Assembly: GCA_937899645.1 (NCBI GenBank)
Contig: CALCCD010000005.1
Coordinates: forward strand, 62,001 to 126,000
From: an uncultured cyanobacterium
GTDB taxonomy: Bacteria; Cyanobacteriota; Cyanobacteriia; Cyanobacteriales; Geitlerinemataceae
Reading direction: 5' to 3'
DNA: 64,000 nucleotides
Below the pieces are notes generated by a model. That model saw nothing but the letters and a program-made list of their open reading frames with translations, was not told the origin of the DNA and did no database searches. Shown in pieces: positions 26,088-34,105 of this stretch (positions are counted from its first letter, which is position 1; each line of letters begins with the position of its first letter). Both the position numbers and the translations under genes were made by a program.

Positions 26088-27053
26088 TTACTTGGTCGTA
26101 TAGGCTTCCAGCGGCTCTTTGATAAAGCGGATGTAGAAGTTTTTGAACGTCGATTTCAGGATGCGCGGTGCGCCGAAGTCGATCGGCATCTGCACCGACG
26201 GCAGCTTCCAGTCATCGATCGCCAGCGTTCCCGGCGTTTCCAGCGGGAAGGTCAGATCCTCCAGCTCCGGCCAGACGCCCATCGCTTTCGCGGCCAGCGC
26301 TGTCGGAACCAGGTCGGGCTCGACGCCGACGATCGCCAGCAGCGCCGCGTCCACCGCGATAACGTCCGTCGAAGCGCCCAGCACGCCTAGTTCCTGCGGT
26401 TCACCGCCGCTGGGGCCGTTGCCGCCGTGGCCGATAATGCCGTCGATAATCGTCAGGTCGGGGTCGATCGTCTGCGCGGTCTCGACCAGCATCGTGCCGA
26501 AGCGCTTGGCGTCTTTGCCCGCCTCCAGATGCCACCAGGCTTTCATCTTGCCGGGGACGCAGCCGAACAGGTTCTTGACCGCCAGCGTCATCGTGAGCTG
26601 GATATGCGATTTGACCTTGGGCAGGTTGATGACCACATCGGCGTCCATCGCTTCCTTGGAGAGGCGGAAGTTCTCGAAGTCGTTGCCCGCCGACTCGAAG
26701 CGCTTGCCGCTGAACTCGACGATCGGCAGATCCAGCTCCTCTGCCAGCGGCAGGTAGCCGTTGGCTTTGGCGACGCCCATCGCGCTTCCGAAGGCAGGAC
26801 TGTCGCCCAGAAACGGCTTGCCGCCCGCTTCTTTTACGAGCTGCGCCACGCAGTAGACGATTTCTTTGCGGGTGACGCACTCTTTTGTGGGGCGCGAGCC
26901 GGTCAGCAGGTTGGGCTTGAGCAGGACGCGATCGCCCGGTTTGACGATCGCGCCCATGCCGCCAAGGGGCTCGAGGACGGTCTCGATCGAGGCGCGCAGC
27001 TTCTCGAGGTCGTAAGACGTGGCGCGAATCAGGCTGACGGTGCGGCTACTCAT
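26088..27053 (-). CDS. DUF362 domain protein
   Basis: 321 residues from ATG 27053. DUF362 features include VLLKPNLLTGSRP, KPFLGDSPAFGSAMGVAKANGY, DADVVINLPKVKSHIQLTMTLAVKNLFGCVPG, and DLTIIDGIIGHGGNGPSGGEPQELGVLGASTDVIAVDA. Many relatives carry a ferredoxin-like Fe-S domain; none is present here. The gene is divergent from an HdrB-like Fe-S protein across 180 bases, suggesting a shared redox role; function unproven. The open frame extends upstream to 27197 but those residues are low-complexity and not DUF362-like. Confidence 0.85.
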   Translation of the reverse strand: MSSRTVSLIRATSYDLEKLRASIETVLEPLGGMGAIVKPGDRVLLKPNLLTGSRPTKECVTRKEIVYCVAQLVKEAGGKPFLGDSPAFGSAMGVAKANGYLPLAEELDLPIVEFSGKRFESAGNDFENFRLSKEAMDADVVINLPKVKSHIQLTMTLAVKNLFGCVPGKMKAWWHLEAGKDAKRFGTMLVETAQTIDPDLTIIDGIIGHGGNGPSGGEPQELGVLGASTDVIAVDAALLAIVGVEPDLVPTALAAKAMGVWPELEDLTFPLETPGTLAIDDWKLPSVQMPIDFGAPRILKSTFKNFYIRFIKEPLEAYTTK

Positions 27054-27232
27054 AGCGGGCGGGGCTCTAAGCGTTTGATAGGGGTCTGAAGTTAACAGTG
27101 AGTGTAGCGAATTGGCCGTTCCAGATGCCTGCCTCGAAGTCGGTACAGATGTCTGTTTTAATGCCTGCTCGGGCGTCCGCCCCGAGGTTTTGCGCACGCT
27201 AACATTAGGAGAACAATTGCATCCGTATCGCC

Positions 27233-28126
27233 ATGCTCAAGTACGCTTATTTTCCCGGCTGTGTCGCCCAGGGCGCGTGCAGCGAACTCGATCTTTCGAC
27301 CAAGGCACTGGCGAAAAAACTCGATATCGAATTGCTCGAACTCAAGCGCGCCGCCTGCTGCGGTTCCGGCACGTTTAAAGAAGATTCGCAGCTCCTCGAA
27401 GACACCGTTAACGCTCGCAATATCGCCCTCGCCGAGGAGCTAAACCTGCCGCTTTTAACCCATTGCAGCACCTGCCAGGGCGTTATCGGCCACGTGGACG
27501 AGCGCCTCAAGGACGCGAAGGAAAACGACCCGGAATATTTCGATCGGGTCAACGGTTTCCTGAGCCAGGAGCACTGCACGCCCTATCGTGGCTCGACGGA
27601 TGTCAAGCATCTGCTCTGGGCGATCGTCTCGGACTACGGCATCGACAAGGTGCGCGAAAAGGTCTCGAGAAAACTGTCCGGCCTCAAGTGTGCGTCTTTT
27701 TACGGCTGCTATCTGCTGCGCGGCGAGTCGCATCTGGCCTATGACGATCCGTACAACCCGCAGTCGATGGAGAACGTCTTCGAGGCAGTGGGCGCGACGC
27801 CGATTATTTACGAAGGCCGGACGAAGTGCTGCGGCTGGCCGCTGTCGAGCTACGCCACCGATAAGGCATTTTCGATGGCGGGGATGCACTTGCAGGCGGC
27901 GATTGATGCCGGAGCCGATTGTCTGGTGACGCCCTGCCCACTCTGCCACCTGAACCTCGACTCGCGCCAGCCGGAAGTCGAAAAAGCCTGGGGCCAGAAG
28001 CTCGGCCTGCCGGTGCTGCACCTGCCGCAACTGGTGGCGCTGGCGTTGGGCGTCTCGCCGAAGGAGCTGGGCATGGGCAAGCACGTCGTCTCGACGCGAT
28101 CGGTGCTGCAAAAGCTCGGCTTCTAG
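27233..28126 (+). CDS. CoB-CoM heterodisulfide reductase HdrB-like protein (two CCG domains)
   Basis: 297 residues. Two CCG domains are seen. The first has C10, C42-C43 (AACCGSG), C78 and C81 (HCSTC). The second has C153 and C159 in LKCASFYGC, a second Cys-Cys-Gly ([10 protein letters not shown]) and [12 protein letters not shown]. In methanogen HdrB such domains bind non-cubane [4Fe-4S] clusters that split disulfides. Cyanobacteria make no CoB-SH, so the partner here is probably another thiol or quinone system (inference); SdhE-type succinate dehydrogenase subunits share the fold. YFPGC at the start is the standard N-terminus. The O-antigen-ligase-like gene begins 5 bases after its stop. Confidence 0.92.
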   Translation: MLKYAYFPGCVAQGACSELDLSTKALAKKLDIELLELKRAACCGSGTFKEDSQLLEDTVNARNIALAEELNLPLLTHCSTCQGVIGHVDERLKDAKENDPEYFDRVNGFLSQEHCTPYRGSTDVKHLLWAIVSDYGIDKVREKVSRKLSGLKCASFYGCYLLRGESHLAYDDPYNPQSMENVFEAVGATPIIYEGRTKCCGWPLSSYATDKAFSMAGMHLQAAIDAGADCLVTPCPLCHLNLDSRQPEVEKAWGQKLGLPVLHLPQLVALALGVSPKELGMGKHVVSTRSVLQKLGF

Positions 28127-28131
28127 GAGCG

Positions 28132-29532
28132 ATGCCAGACTCCTCGCCAAACCTCCAGCCAGGCTCACCACCAGAGGCCGAACGCTCGGATGGGCCGACC
28201 GGCCAGCGCTTCTTCGCGATCGCCTACGCGATTCTCTACGCGGCTAGCATCGTCGCGATCTTTCCCTGGGGGACGACGCGCGGCGAAATTTGGACTGACC
28301 CGAAGCTCTATGTCCTGTCGGCGATCGCCTTGGTGAACTTCGGCTTGCTACTGTTTGGCGATCGCGCTGTCCCATCTCCACCGGCGCACTGGCGCTGGCA
28401 GGCCGGACTTTGGGTCGCTTTCTCGATCGCCGGATACGTTACGTCCACCCTCAGCGACTATCCCGAGCGCGCTCTTTCTGGCGAGCCGGAGATCGCAACG
28501 GGCGCGGCGTTTTGGGCGATCGCCGCGATCGCGAGCCTCTCGAACGGCCTGGTGCTGCGCGCCTACCCGCAGATCCTGCGATCGCAAGTGTGCGGCCTGC
28601 TGGCGGGCGGTGGCCTGCTCGCCCTTGCTAGTGTGCCGCAGCTACTGGACTGGACGATCGACTACACCGCCACCAGCGGCCAAACCCTGCCAGACTACCC
28701 GGACAACATCCTCGTCAGCAAGGTCGCCCGCGATTTTCAGCCGCTCGGCTTCTACTCTCATCGCGGCCACAACTCGATCGTGCTGACGGTGCTGCTGCTG
28801 CTAGCGATCGTGGCGCGGCGCTGGCGCTGGATTTCGTTGCGTATTTTCTGGAGCCTGACGCTTGGGATGGGCGCGATTCTGCTGCTGGCGCGGACGCGGA
28901 CGACGCTGCTCGTTTGCCTGCTTGGCGTCGGGCTGATGCTGGGCTGGCGCTATCGCCGCGCTTTGGCGATCGCCGCTGTCACCACCGTGCTGCTCGTCGG
29001 TTCGATCACCATCAATCGCCCGATCGAAGGGCTGCCCGTCCTCTCGCAAATCACTTCCGATCGCGTCTTTATGTGGGCCGTCGCCACTCGCGCGATCGCC
29101 CAGCGCCCGCTACTCGGCTGGGGCTTCGACGGTCTTTCGTTGGCTTATCCTTACAGTCACTCTGCCGACTGGAAGCCCGACGTTATCGAGATCGATCGCT
29201 ACTGGTTTTTCGTACGGACACCCAAGGGCGAGGTGCGGCGCTTCAACATTCCCAGCAGCAAGGCACACAACCAGCTCCTCGACTCCCTTATTTCAGTCGG
29301 TATCGTTGGCACGGTTCCGTTTGTCGCGCTCTGCGCCCTTGGCGTTGTCGGCCTTGCCGGATCGCCCGCCGCGATCGCCACCCCGATCGCGATCGCCTAC
29401 CTCGCCTTCGCCGCCCTTTGGTTCGACTGCGCCCAGTACACCTATCTGTTTTGGTGGGCCGTTAGCCTGGAGTTCTGGCCGGGGCAGAGCCCCCGCCTCG
29501 CACCGCAAACCCGAGATGCCACCGCCAAATAG
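28132..29532 (+). CDS. O-antigen ligase/polymerase-like membrane protein
   Basis: 466 residues from ATG 28132, with TAGGAGCG just before it (overlapping the end of the preceding gene); the open frame further upstream is out of register with any signal. About ten to twelve hydrophobic spans and a large loop around residues 335-400 match the Wzy_C/O-antigen-ligase fold; MGAILLLARTRTTLLVCLLGVGLMLGW and RPLLGWGFDG followed by KAHNQLLDSLISVGIVGTVPF are the conserved core of that family. It likely joins or polymerises surface glycan at the membrane. Co-transcription with hdrB looks incidental. Confidence 0.88.
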   Translation: MPDSSPNLQPGSPPEAERSDGPTGQRFFAIAYAILYAASIVAIFPWGTTRGEIWTDPKLYVLSAIALVNFGLLLFGDRAVPSPPAHWRWQAGLWVAFSIAGYVTSTLSDYPERALSGEPEIATGAAFWAIAAIASLSNGLVLRAYPQILRSQVCGLLAGGGLLALASVPQLLDWTIDYTATSGQTLPDYPDNILVSKVARDFQPLGFYSHRGHNSIVLTVLLLLAIVARRWRWISLRIFWSLTLGMGAILLLARTRTTLLVCLLGVGLMLGWRYRRALAIAAVTTVLLVGSITINRPIEGLPVLSQITSDRVFMWAVATRAIAQRPLLGWGFDGLSLAYPYSHSADWKPDVIEIDRYWFFVRTPKGEVRRFNIPSSKAHNQLLDSLISVGIVGTVPFVALCALGVVGLAGSPAAIATPIAIAYLAFAALWFDCAQYTYLFWWAVSLEFWPGQSPRLAPQTRDATAK

Positions 29533-29573
29533 CTGCGAAACAGAGCTGCGAGACGTATCAGAGAGGCAAAACA

Positions 29574-29625
29574 AAGCAGCGGCAACCGGCTAGCCCGCCT
29601 GGGCTTTAGCCGATCGCCGCTGCTT
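29574..29625. terminator. Long bidirectional terminator hairpin
   Basis: AAGCAGCGGC pairs with GCCGCTGCTT, with an inner CGGCTA-GCCC / GGGC-TAGCCG stem. It lies between the convergent ligase-like and PEP-CTERM genes. Confidence 0.85.
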
Positions 29626-29682
29626 ATTTGGCCCTCGCGAATAAGCCATAGAGAGCAGGCCGTCGGAGGGAAATATTGCAGC

Positions 29683-30057
29683 CTAGCGCTTGCCGAGGCG
29701 TCGCTTCAGCGCGATCGACGACATCGTCAAAACGCCCAAGCCCAAAAGCGTTCCCGGCTCCGGAATGCTGGCAGAATCATCCTTTGCATCCGGCGGCGGA
29801 ATTTTCGCTGCGGGCGGCCCAGAGGGCGACTCAGGGGATGCGGGCGGTGCAGGCGATACGGGCGACTCAGGGGATTCGGGCGGTGCAGGCGACACGGGAG
29901 GCATGCTCGCATCGGGATCGTCCATCGGCGGTGGTGTTTCACACCCTGCGCCGCCGCTCCCGCAGGTCGGATTCGCCCGAGCTGCGCCTGCGTTTAGCCC
30001 AAAGAAAGCGGTACTACCGGCAGCGCACAATAGAAGTAGAGCGAGTTCGCGAATCAT
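29683..30057 (-). CDS. Proline-rich PEP-CTERM protein
   Basis: 124 residues. A signal peptide (residues 1-29, ending AARANP), a cysteine pair (TCGSGGAGC), then about 60 residues built from repeats of P-x-S-P-E-S-P-x-S-P-A-P-P, then IPEPGTLLGLGVLTMSSIAL and a basic tail RRLGKR: a classic PEP-CTERM anchor. The repeat is visible in DNA as tandem blocks of GACTCAGGGGA/GCGGTGCAGGC type. The product should be an extended surface or matrix spacer. A cluster of TGAA boxes lies upstream. Confidence 0.8.
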   Translation of the reverse strand: MIRELALLLLCAAGSTAFFGLNAGAARANPTCGSGGAGCETPPPMDDPDASMPPVSPAPPESPESPVSPAPPASPESPSGPPAAKIPPPDAKDDSASIPEPGTLLGLGVLTMSSIALKRRLGKR

Positions 30058-30623
30058 TTTTTTAATACCTGACGATTAGAGATTCGATCGCTCGGCCACA
30101 CTTTCCCCCGAAGCTGAGAGCGCCATAGCCGAACTAGCCAAGGCGCGACGGACTCAAAGGCCAGAAGACCGTGTATTCACGCACTTGCAAGCTTAGTTTT
30201 ACGTGAATACTTTGTTCGTAAAGTGAATTTTCAGTGAAGTTACCAATGTTTTATGAAGCTTGCATGAAGTGAAAAGTCGCAAAATCGTTTTGGTGCACAC
30301 GAAGTGCTACGCACTAGCTGCCGATCTCTATCGCTACGATCGTTGAAATTACAGATGTTTGGGTGCGACTCCGGCTCGTTCTCCCTCGGCGATCTTCTGA
30401 GTGATGGACGCTTTCGGCCAATGAAAACTTCAGATTCTCTTTACCCGATCGCCTGCCCGAAAGCGCGTACGATCTCGCCGATTGAGGCCCGCAATAGTTC
30501 GGCCTGCTAAGCCGTTAACACGCACGAAACATGCTGGGGCGCGCTCGAAGCGCTCGGCCTGCTCGACTGACGCCGCGATCGGCTGTCTGCCGACCCGCAC
30601 TGTCAATCTTTAAACTTCGATTC
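30058..30623. other. A/T-rich upstream region of the PEP-CTERM gene
   Basis: About 565 bases. The part to 30300 is A/T-rich and holds the inverted and direct repeats listed separately. The rest (30300-30620) has a weak open frame without a ribosome binding site; I see no gene in it. Confidence 0.6.
30173..30275. promoter_or_regulatory. Inverted repeat plus TGAA direct-repeat cluster
   Basis: GTATTCACG (30173-30181) and CGTGAATAC (30202-30210) form a perfect 9-bp inverted repeat. Downstream, GTGAAT/GTGAAG (30223, 30234) and ATGAAG/ATGAAG (30253, 30264) are two direct-repeat pairs, each with 11-bp spacing as used by OmpR/PhoB-type regulators. The site is 115-220 bases upstream of the minus-strand PEP-CTERM gene. 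Confidence 0.5.
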
Positions 30624-31256
30624 CTAGCTGTGAATGCGCGGCTCTGGATACAGCGTCGATAACAACTCGCTCTCCACCGCCGCTAACTCCGCCAGCCGCG
30701 CGCTGGCGACCTCGCGATCGAACTCTGCCGTCGCCAGCAGCCAGTACGCCCCGTAGTGCCGCGCCTCCGATGCCATCAAGCTGTGATAAAACTTGGCCAG
30801 CTCGCGATCGGGTAGATGCTCCGCCAGCAGCCCCAACCGCTCGTGCGATCGCGCCTCGATCAGCCCCGACACCAGCAGCAGATCCAACAGGCGATCGGGC
30901 TCGTTGCGCCGGACTTGCGCTTTCAGGCCGCTGCCGTAGGGCGGAGCGGGCAACGGAGCCAGTGTTACGCCGCGCTTTTCCAAGATGCGGTTGACCTGCT
31001 CGAAATGTTGCAGCTCTTCCTGGGCGATCGCCGTTAGCGCCCGCACCAGCTTCGCGTTCGACGGATAGCGACTCATCAGGCTCAGCGCCACGCCCGCCGC
31101 CTTGCGCTCGCAGTGGGAGTGGTCGAGCAGGACGGTATCCAGATTCGCCAGCGTCTGCTCGACCCAAGCCGCAGAGGTCGGCTCTACGAGCCACTTAATC
31201 GTGGCGTTGGGGTTGGCAGCGGCGGGCGAGGCAGCGCGAGAAGCGGCGACGGTCAT
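30624..31256 (-). CDS. miaE: tRNA 2-methylthio-N6-isopentenyladenosine-37 hydroxylase
   Basis: 210 residues. MiaE is a ferritin-like di-iron monooxygenase that hydroxylates the ms2i6A37 modification. Iron-ligand motifs are visible: DHSHCERKAAGVALSLM (ExxK region), AQEELQHFEQV (EExxH), SGLIEARSHERL, and ASEARHYGAYWLL with the second ExxH. Helical spacing and length fit the family. A short low-complexity N-terminus (AASRAASPAAAN) precedes the fold. Divergent from msrP. Confidence 0.93.
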   Translation of the reverse strand: MTVAASRAASPAAANPNATIKWLVEPTSAAWVEQTLANLDTVLLDHSHCERKAAGVALSLMSRYPSNAKLVRALTAIAQEELQHFEQVNRILEKRGVTLAPLPAPPYGSGLKAQVRRNEPDRLLDLLLVSGLIEARSHERLGLLAEHLPDRELAKFYHSLMASEARHYGAYWLLATAEFDREVASARLAELAAVESELLSTLYPEPRIHS

Positions 31257-31380
31257 CAGCAGGCGGAAGCGAGAAAGCGTCCAGATCCTAACAAAAGCCG
31301 GTGATGGCCTGCATCGGACGGCAGCAGGGCGGAGCGCGGGGAATTACACTGGAGATGATTTCTCGATCGCCCCGAAACCC

Positions 31381-32373
31381 ATGCCGTTTTTCCGCCAGCC
31401 GAACATCTGGGACACCGCCAAGGCCGCCGTTACGCCCGAGCATGTCTTCTTGAACCGCCGCCAGTTTATTCGCGGCTCGATCGCCGGGGGCATGGGCTTG
31501 GCGCTGCTGTCGCTGACCGGCTGCCAAAAGGCCAGCAGCAGCGCGCCCGATCTGGGCAACGATCCCCTTGCTGGAACGCAACCCCTCCGCTTCGGCGCGA
31601 CCGACCTTAACCTTCCCGATCCCGGTCGCACCACCACGCCCCGCGACCTCACCGCCCGCTACAACAACTTCTACGAGTTCGGCGGCAACAAAAATATCTG
31701 GCGCGCCGCCCAGTCCCTGCCCACTGAAAACTGGCAGGTGCGCGTCCACGGCCTGATCGACAACCCGAAAACCTACGACATCGACGATTTCACGCGACTG
31801 TTCGGCCTCGAAGAGCGGCTGTATCGGTTCCGCTGCGTCGAAGCCTGGGCGATGACCGTGCCCTGGGTCGGCTTCCCGATGCGCAAGCTGCTCGAAGCCT
31901 CCGACCCGCAGAGTTCGGCCAAATTCGTTAAGTTCACGTCATTTTACGACGAGCGGATTACGACGGGGCCGGGCTGGCGTCCGGGGTCGCTGCCCTGGCC
32001 GTACCAAGAGGGGCTCCGCATCGAGGAGATGGCGAACGAGCTGGCGTTCTTCGCGACGGGAGCTTACGGCCACAGCCTGCCGAAACAAAACGGCGCGCCG
32101 ATTCGCATGGTCGTGCCCTGGAAGTACGGCTTTAAGGGGGCGAAGTCGATCGTCGATATCGAATTCACTGCCGAGCAGCCTGCGACTTACTGGAACACGC
32201 TCGGGCCGACTGAGTACAAGTTCGAGGCGAACGTGGAGCCGCAAGTTCCGCACCCGCGCTGGTCGCAGGCCGAAGAGCGCGTTATCGATTCGGGCAACCC
32301 GTCGTCGTGGAACGTGGAGCCGACGCTGCTCTACAACGGTTACGGCGAGTTCGTTGCCGATCTGTACGCCTAG
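31381..32373 (+). CDS. msrP: Methionine-sulfoxide reductase catalytic subunit MsrP (YedY-like)
   Basis: 330 residues from ATG 31381. The Tat signal NRRQFIRGSIAGG (RR at residues 26-27) is followed by a lipobox-like LLSLTGC. The sulfite-oxidase fold follows, with the molybdenum-ligand cysteine in YRFRCVEAWAMTVPW and pterin contacts in GWRPGSLPWPYQEGLR and GAPIRMVVPWKYGFKGAKSI. MsrP repairs oxidised methionines in periplasmic proteins. Its usual haem partner MsrQ is not in the window. It is first of a three-gene run (sulfite-oxidase-like 50 bases downstream, then rhodanese). MoaA for the cofactor is at 47220. Confidence 0.95.
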   Translation: MPFFRQPNIWDTAKAAVTPEHVFLNRRQFIRGSIAGGMGLALLSLTGCQKASSSAPDLGNDPLAGTQPLRFGATDLNLPDPGRTTTPRDLTARYNNFYEFGGNKNIWRAAQSLPTENWQVRVHGLIDNPKTYDIDDFTRLFGLEERLYRFRCVEAWAMTVPWVGFPMRKLLEASDPQSSAKFVKFTSFYDERITTGPGWRPGSLPWPYQEGLRIEEMANELAFFATGAYGHSLPKQNGAPIRMVVPWKYGFKGAKSIVDIEFTAEQPATYWNTLGPTEYKFEANVEPQVPHPRWSQAEERVIDSGNPSSWNVEPTLLYNGYGEFVADLYA

Positions 32374-32423
32374 TTTGCGCGCGAAGCATAGAAAACATCG
32401 AAGCATCAGACTACAGAAAACCC

Positions 32424-33017
32424 ATGCTAGGAAAATTCTTCAAAAAGCCCGACCCGTCGATGGGCGATCGCGTGCCGCCCGGACAGCACCTGACCAACGG
32501 CTTTCCGATCATGACCTACGGCAGCACGCCGGAGATCGACCTGGCGACCTGGGAGTTCAAAGTCTGGGGGCTGGCGCAGAAAAAAGCATTCGATTGGGAG
32601 GCGCTCAAATCCTTGCCCGTGCATGAATTTACGGCGGACTTCCACTGCGTTACGCGCTGGTCGAAACTGGACGTGACCTGGCGTGGCTTCAAGGTGAAGG
32701 ATTTCCTGGCGCTGCTGGAGATCGACCCGGCGGCGAAGCACGTGATGCAGCACTGCTACGGCGGCTATACGACGAACATCGCTCTCGAAGACCTCGATCG
32801 CGACGACAACTTCTTCGCCTACGAGCTGGCGGGCGAGCCGCTCCCGGCGGAACACGGTGGCCCGCTGCGCTTGGTGGTTCCGCACCTCTACGCCTGGAAG
32901 AGCGCTAAGTGGATCAACGGCCTGGAGTTCCTGTCGAGCGAAGAGCTGGGCTTCTGGGAGCGCAACGGCTACCACTCCCACGGCGAGCCGTTCGCAGAAG
33001 AACGCTACAGCTACTAG
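32424..33017 (+). CDS. Short sulfite-oxidase-like molybdopterin protein
   Basis: 197 residues from ATG 32424. It is a compact SUOX-fold protein without signal peptide, so cytosolic. FHCVTRWSKLDVTWRGFKV contains the molybdenum-ligand cysteine; HCYGGYTTNIALEDL and EHGGPLRLVVPHLYAWKSAKWINGLEFL are the pterin and substrate regions. It begins 50 bases after msrP and ends 21 bases before a rhodanese, forming a sulfur-related operon. Substrate unknown; it is about the size of YedY-like proteins annotated as sulfite oxidase-like oxidoreductases. Confidence 0.9.
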   Translation: MLGKFFKKPDPSMGDRVPPGQHLTNGFPIMTYGSTPEIDLATWEFKVWGLAQKKAFDWEALKSLPVHEFTADFHCVTRWSKLDVTWRGFKVKDFLALLEIDPAAKHVMQHCYGGYTTNIALEDLDRDDNFFAYELAGEPLPAEHGGPLRLVVPHLYAWKSAKWINGLEFLSSEELGFWERNGYHSHGEPFAEERYSY

Positions 33018-33038
33018 CTTTGAGAAGGGGGCAAATTA

Positions 33039-33374
33039 ATGATCGATTCGATCGCGCCAGACGAGCTGGCGCAGGTTCTCGCCGACGACACAATTCCGGT
33101 GCAGCTGATCGACGTGCGGGAGCGGCAAGAGGTGGAAATCGCGGCGCTGCCGCAGTTTTGGGTGCTGCCACTGAGCGAGTCGGGCGAGTGGGTCGATCGG
33201 CTTTTGGAGAAGTTCGACCCAAACTGCAAGACGATCGTCATGTGCCACCACGGGATTCGATCGTTGCATCTATGCCAGTGGCTCGAAGCGCAGGGGTTTA
33301 CGGATCTCTACAACGTCAGCGGTGGGATCGATGCCTATGCGGTGCGGGTCGATCGCAGCCTTCCGCGCTACTAG
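33039..33374 (+). CDS. Single-domain rhodanese-like protein
   Basis: 111 residues. The active-site loop CHHGIRS with nucleophilic Cys near residue 69 follows IVM; the entry motif QLIDVRERQEVEIAALP and exit motif YNVSGGIDAYAV are standard. It transfers sulfane sulfur, probably via a persulfide. Its place 21 bases after the sulfite-oxidase-like gene suggests that it delivers sulfur to, or removes it from, the molybdo-enzymes or their substrate. Initiation at ATG 33039 follows AAGGGGGCAAATTA. Confidence 0.92.
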   Translation: MIDSIAPDELAQVLADDTIPVQLIDVRERQEVEIAALPQFWVLPLSESGEWVDRLLEKFDPNCKTIVMCHHGIRSLHLCQWLEAQGFTDLYNVSGGIDAYAVRVDRSLPRY

Positions 33375-34105
33375 TGGGAGGTCGGGGAAAGCACCATCAT
33401 CCCTCCCGGAGCGTTTCATCAATTAACATCCGGCACTTGACGGGGTCAGCGATCGTACGCCCGAATCTAAGGGCAATGCTAGAGATGGCAACCGGAATCG
33501 GCCAGCGAGCTGCCGCTCGGACGTCCTGCGCTATCGCAGTTCCTGTCGGCGAAGGCGGACGAGACCTCGCGGTTACCGAGTTCGTTTGCGGACGCGATTT
33601 GGCCGCCCGGATTTGCGCCGCGCGGGCAATTCGGGTGTCGTCATAACCGTTATTTATCTGCGTGAAAATACGGTCGTAGGTATAGTTTATCGTGCAGAAA
33701 GTCTCGAATTATTGACGCGCGGAAACGGGACTCGCTGTCGATCGTTCGATCGCGATCGGCCCCAAATATCCCCCAAATAACAAACATTCCGGACGGAGAG
33801 ATCGCCATGCCGAACGGCATAAATGCGGTTGGGGATCGCGCCCGTACAATCGCCACCGGGCATGGATCTAGCGAGACTTTTGTCGCGAGCGCTACCTGAA
33901 GAACGACCCCACGCGATCGGGCCGACTTTGTATGGCGCACGGCCGAGGACTTTAGGCAATAGCGGGCGTGCGGCTATCTCAAAGACGCCAACATCTGAGC
34001 CTTAAAGGACTAGAAAATCAACAGTTCTTTTTATATCTTTGGTAATATCGAGACCAAATTTAACCAGAGTCTCCCGCCTGCCGGATATATTCGCAACGTT
34101 GGCAG
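33375..34105. other. Long intergenic region upstream of murA
   Basis: About 730 bases with no supported gene. It holds a diverged family A MITE (33411-33475), an ATGCCG-AAC-GGCAT hairpin near 33808, and A/T-rich sequence near 34020-34060 suitable for the murA promoter. Confidence 0.6.
33411..33475. mobile_element. Diverged family A MITE remnant
   Basis: GCGTTTCATCAATTAA at the left and TCAGCGATCGTACGCCCG inside align with the 2006 and 17165 copies. The right end is not recognisable. Confidence 0.45.

Noticed and set aside
30304-30620. Possible gene fragments (68-codon ORF; short reading ending EALGLLD)
   Set aside because: Too short, no ribosome site, no match to a family I know; may be gene debris but not supportable.
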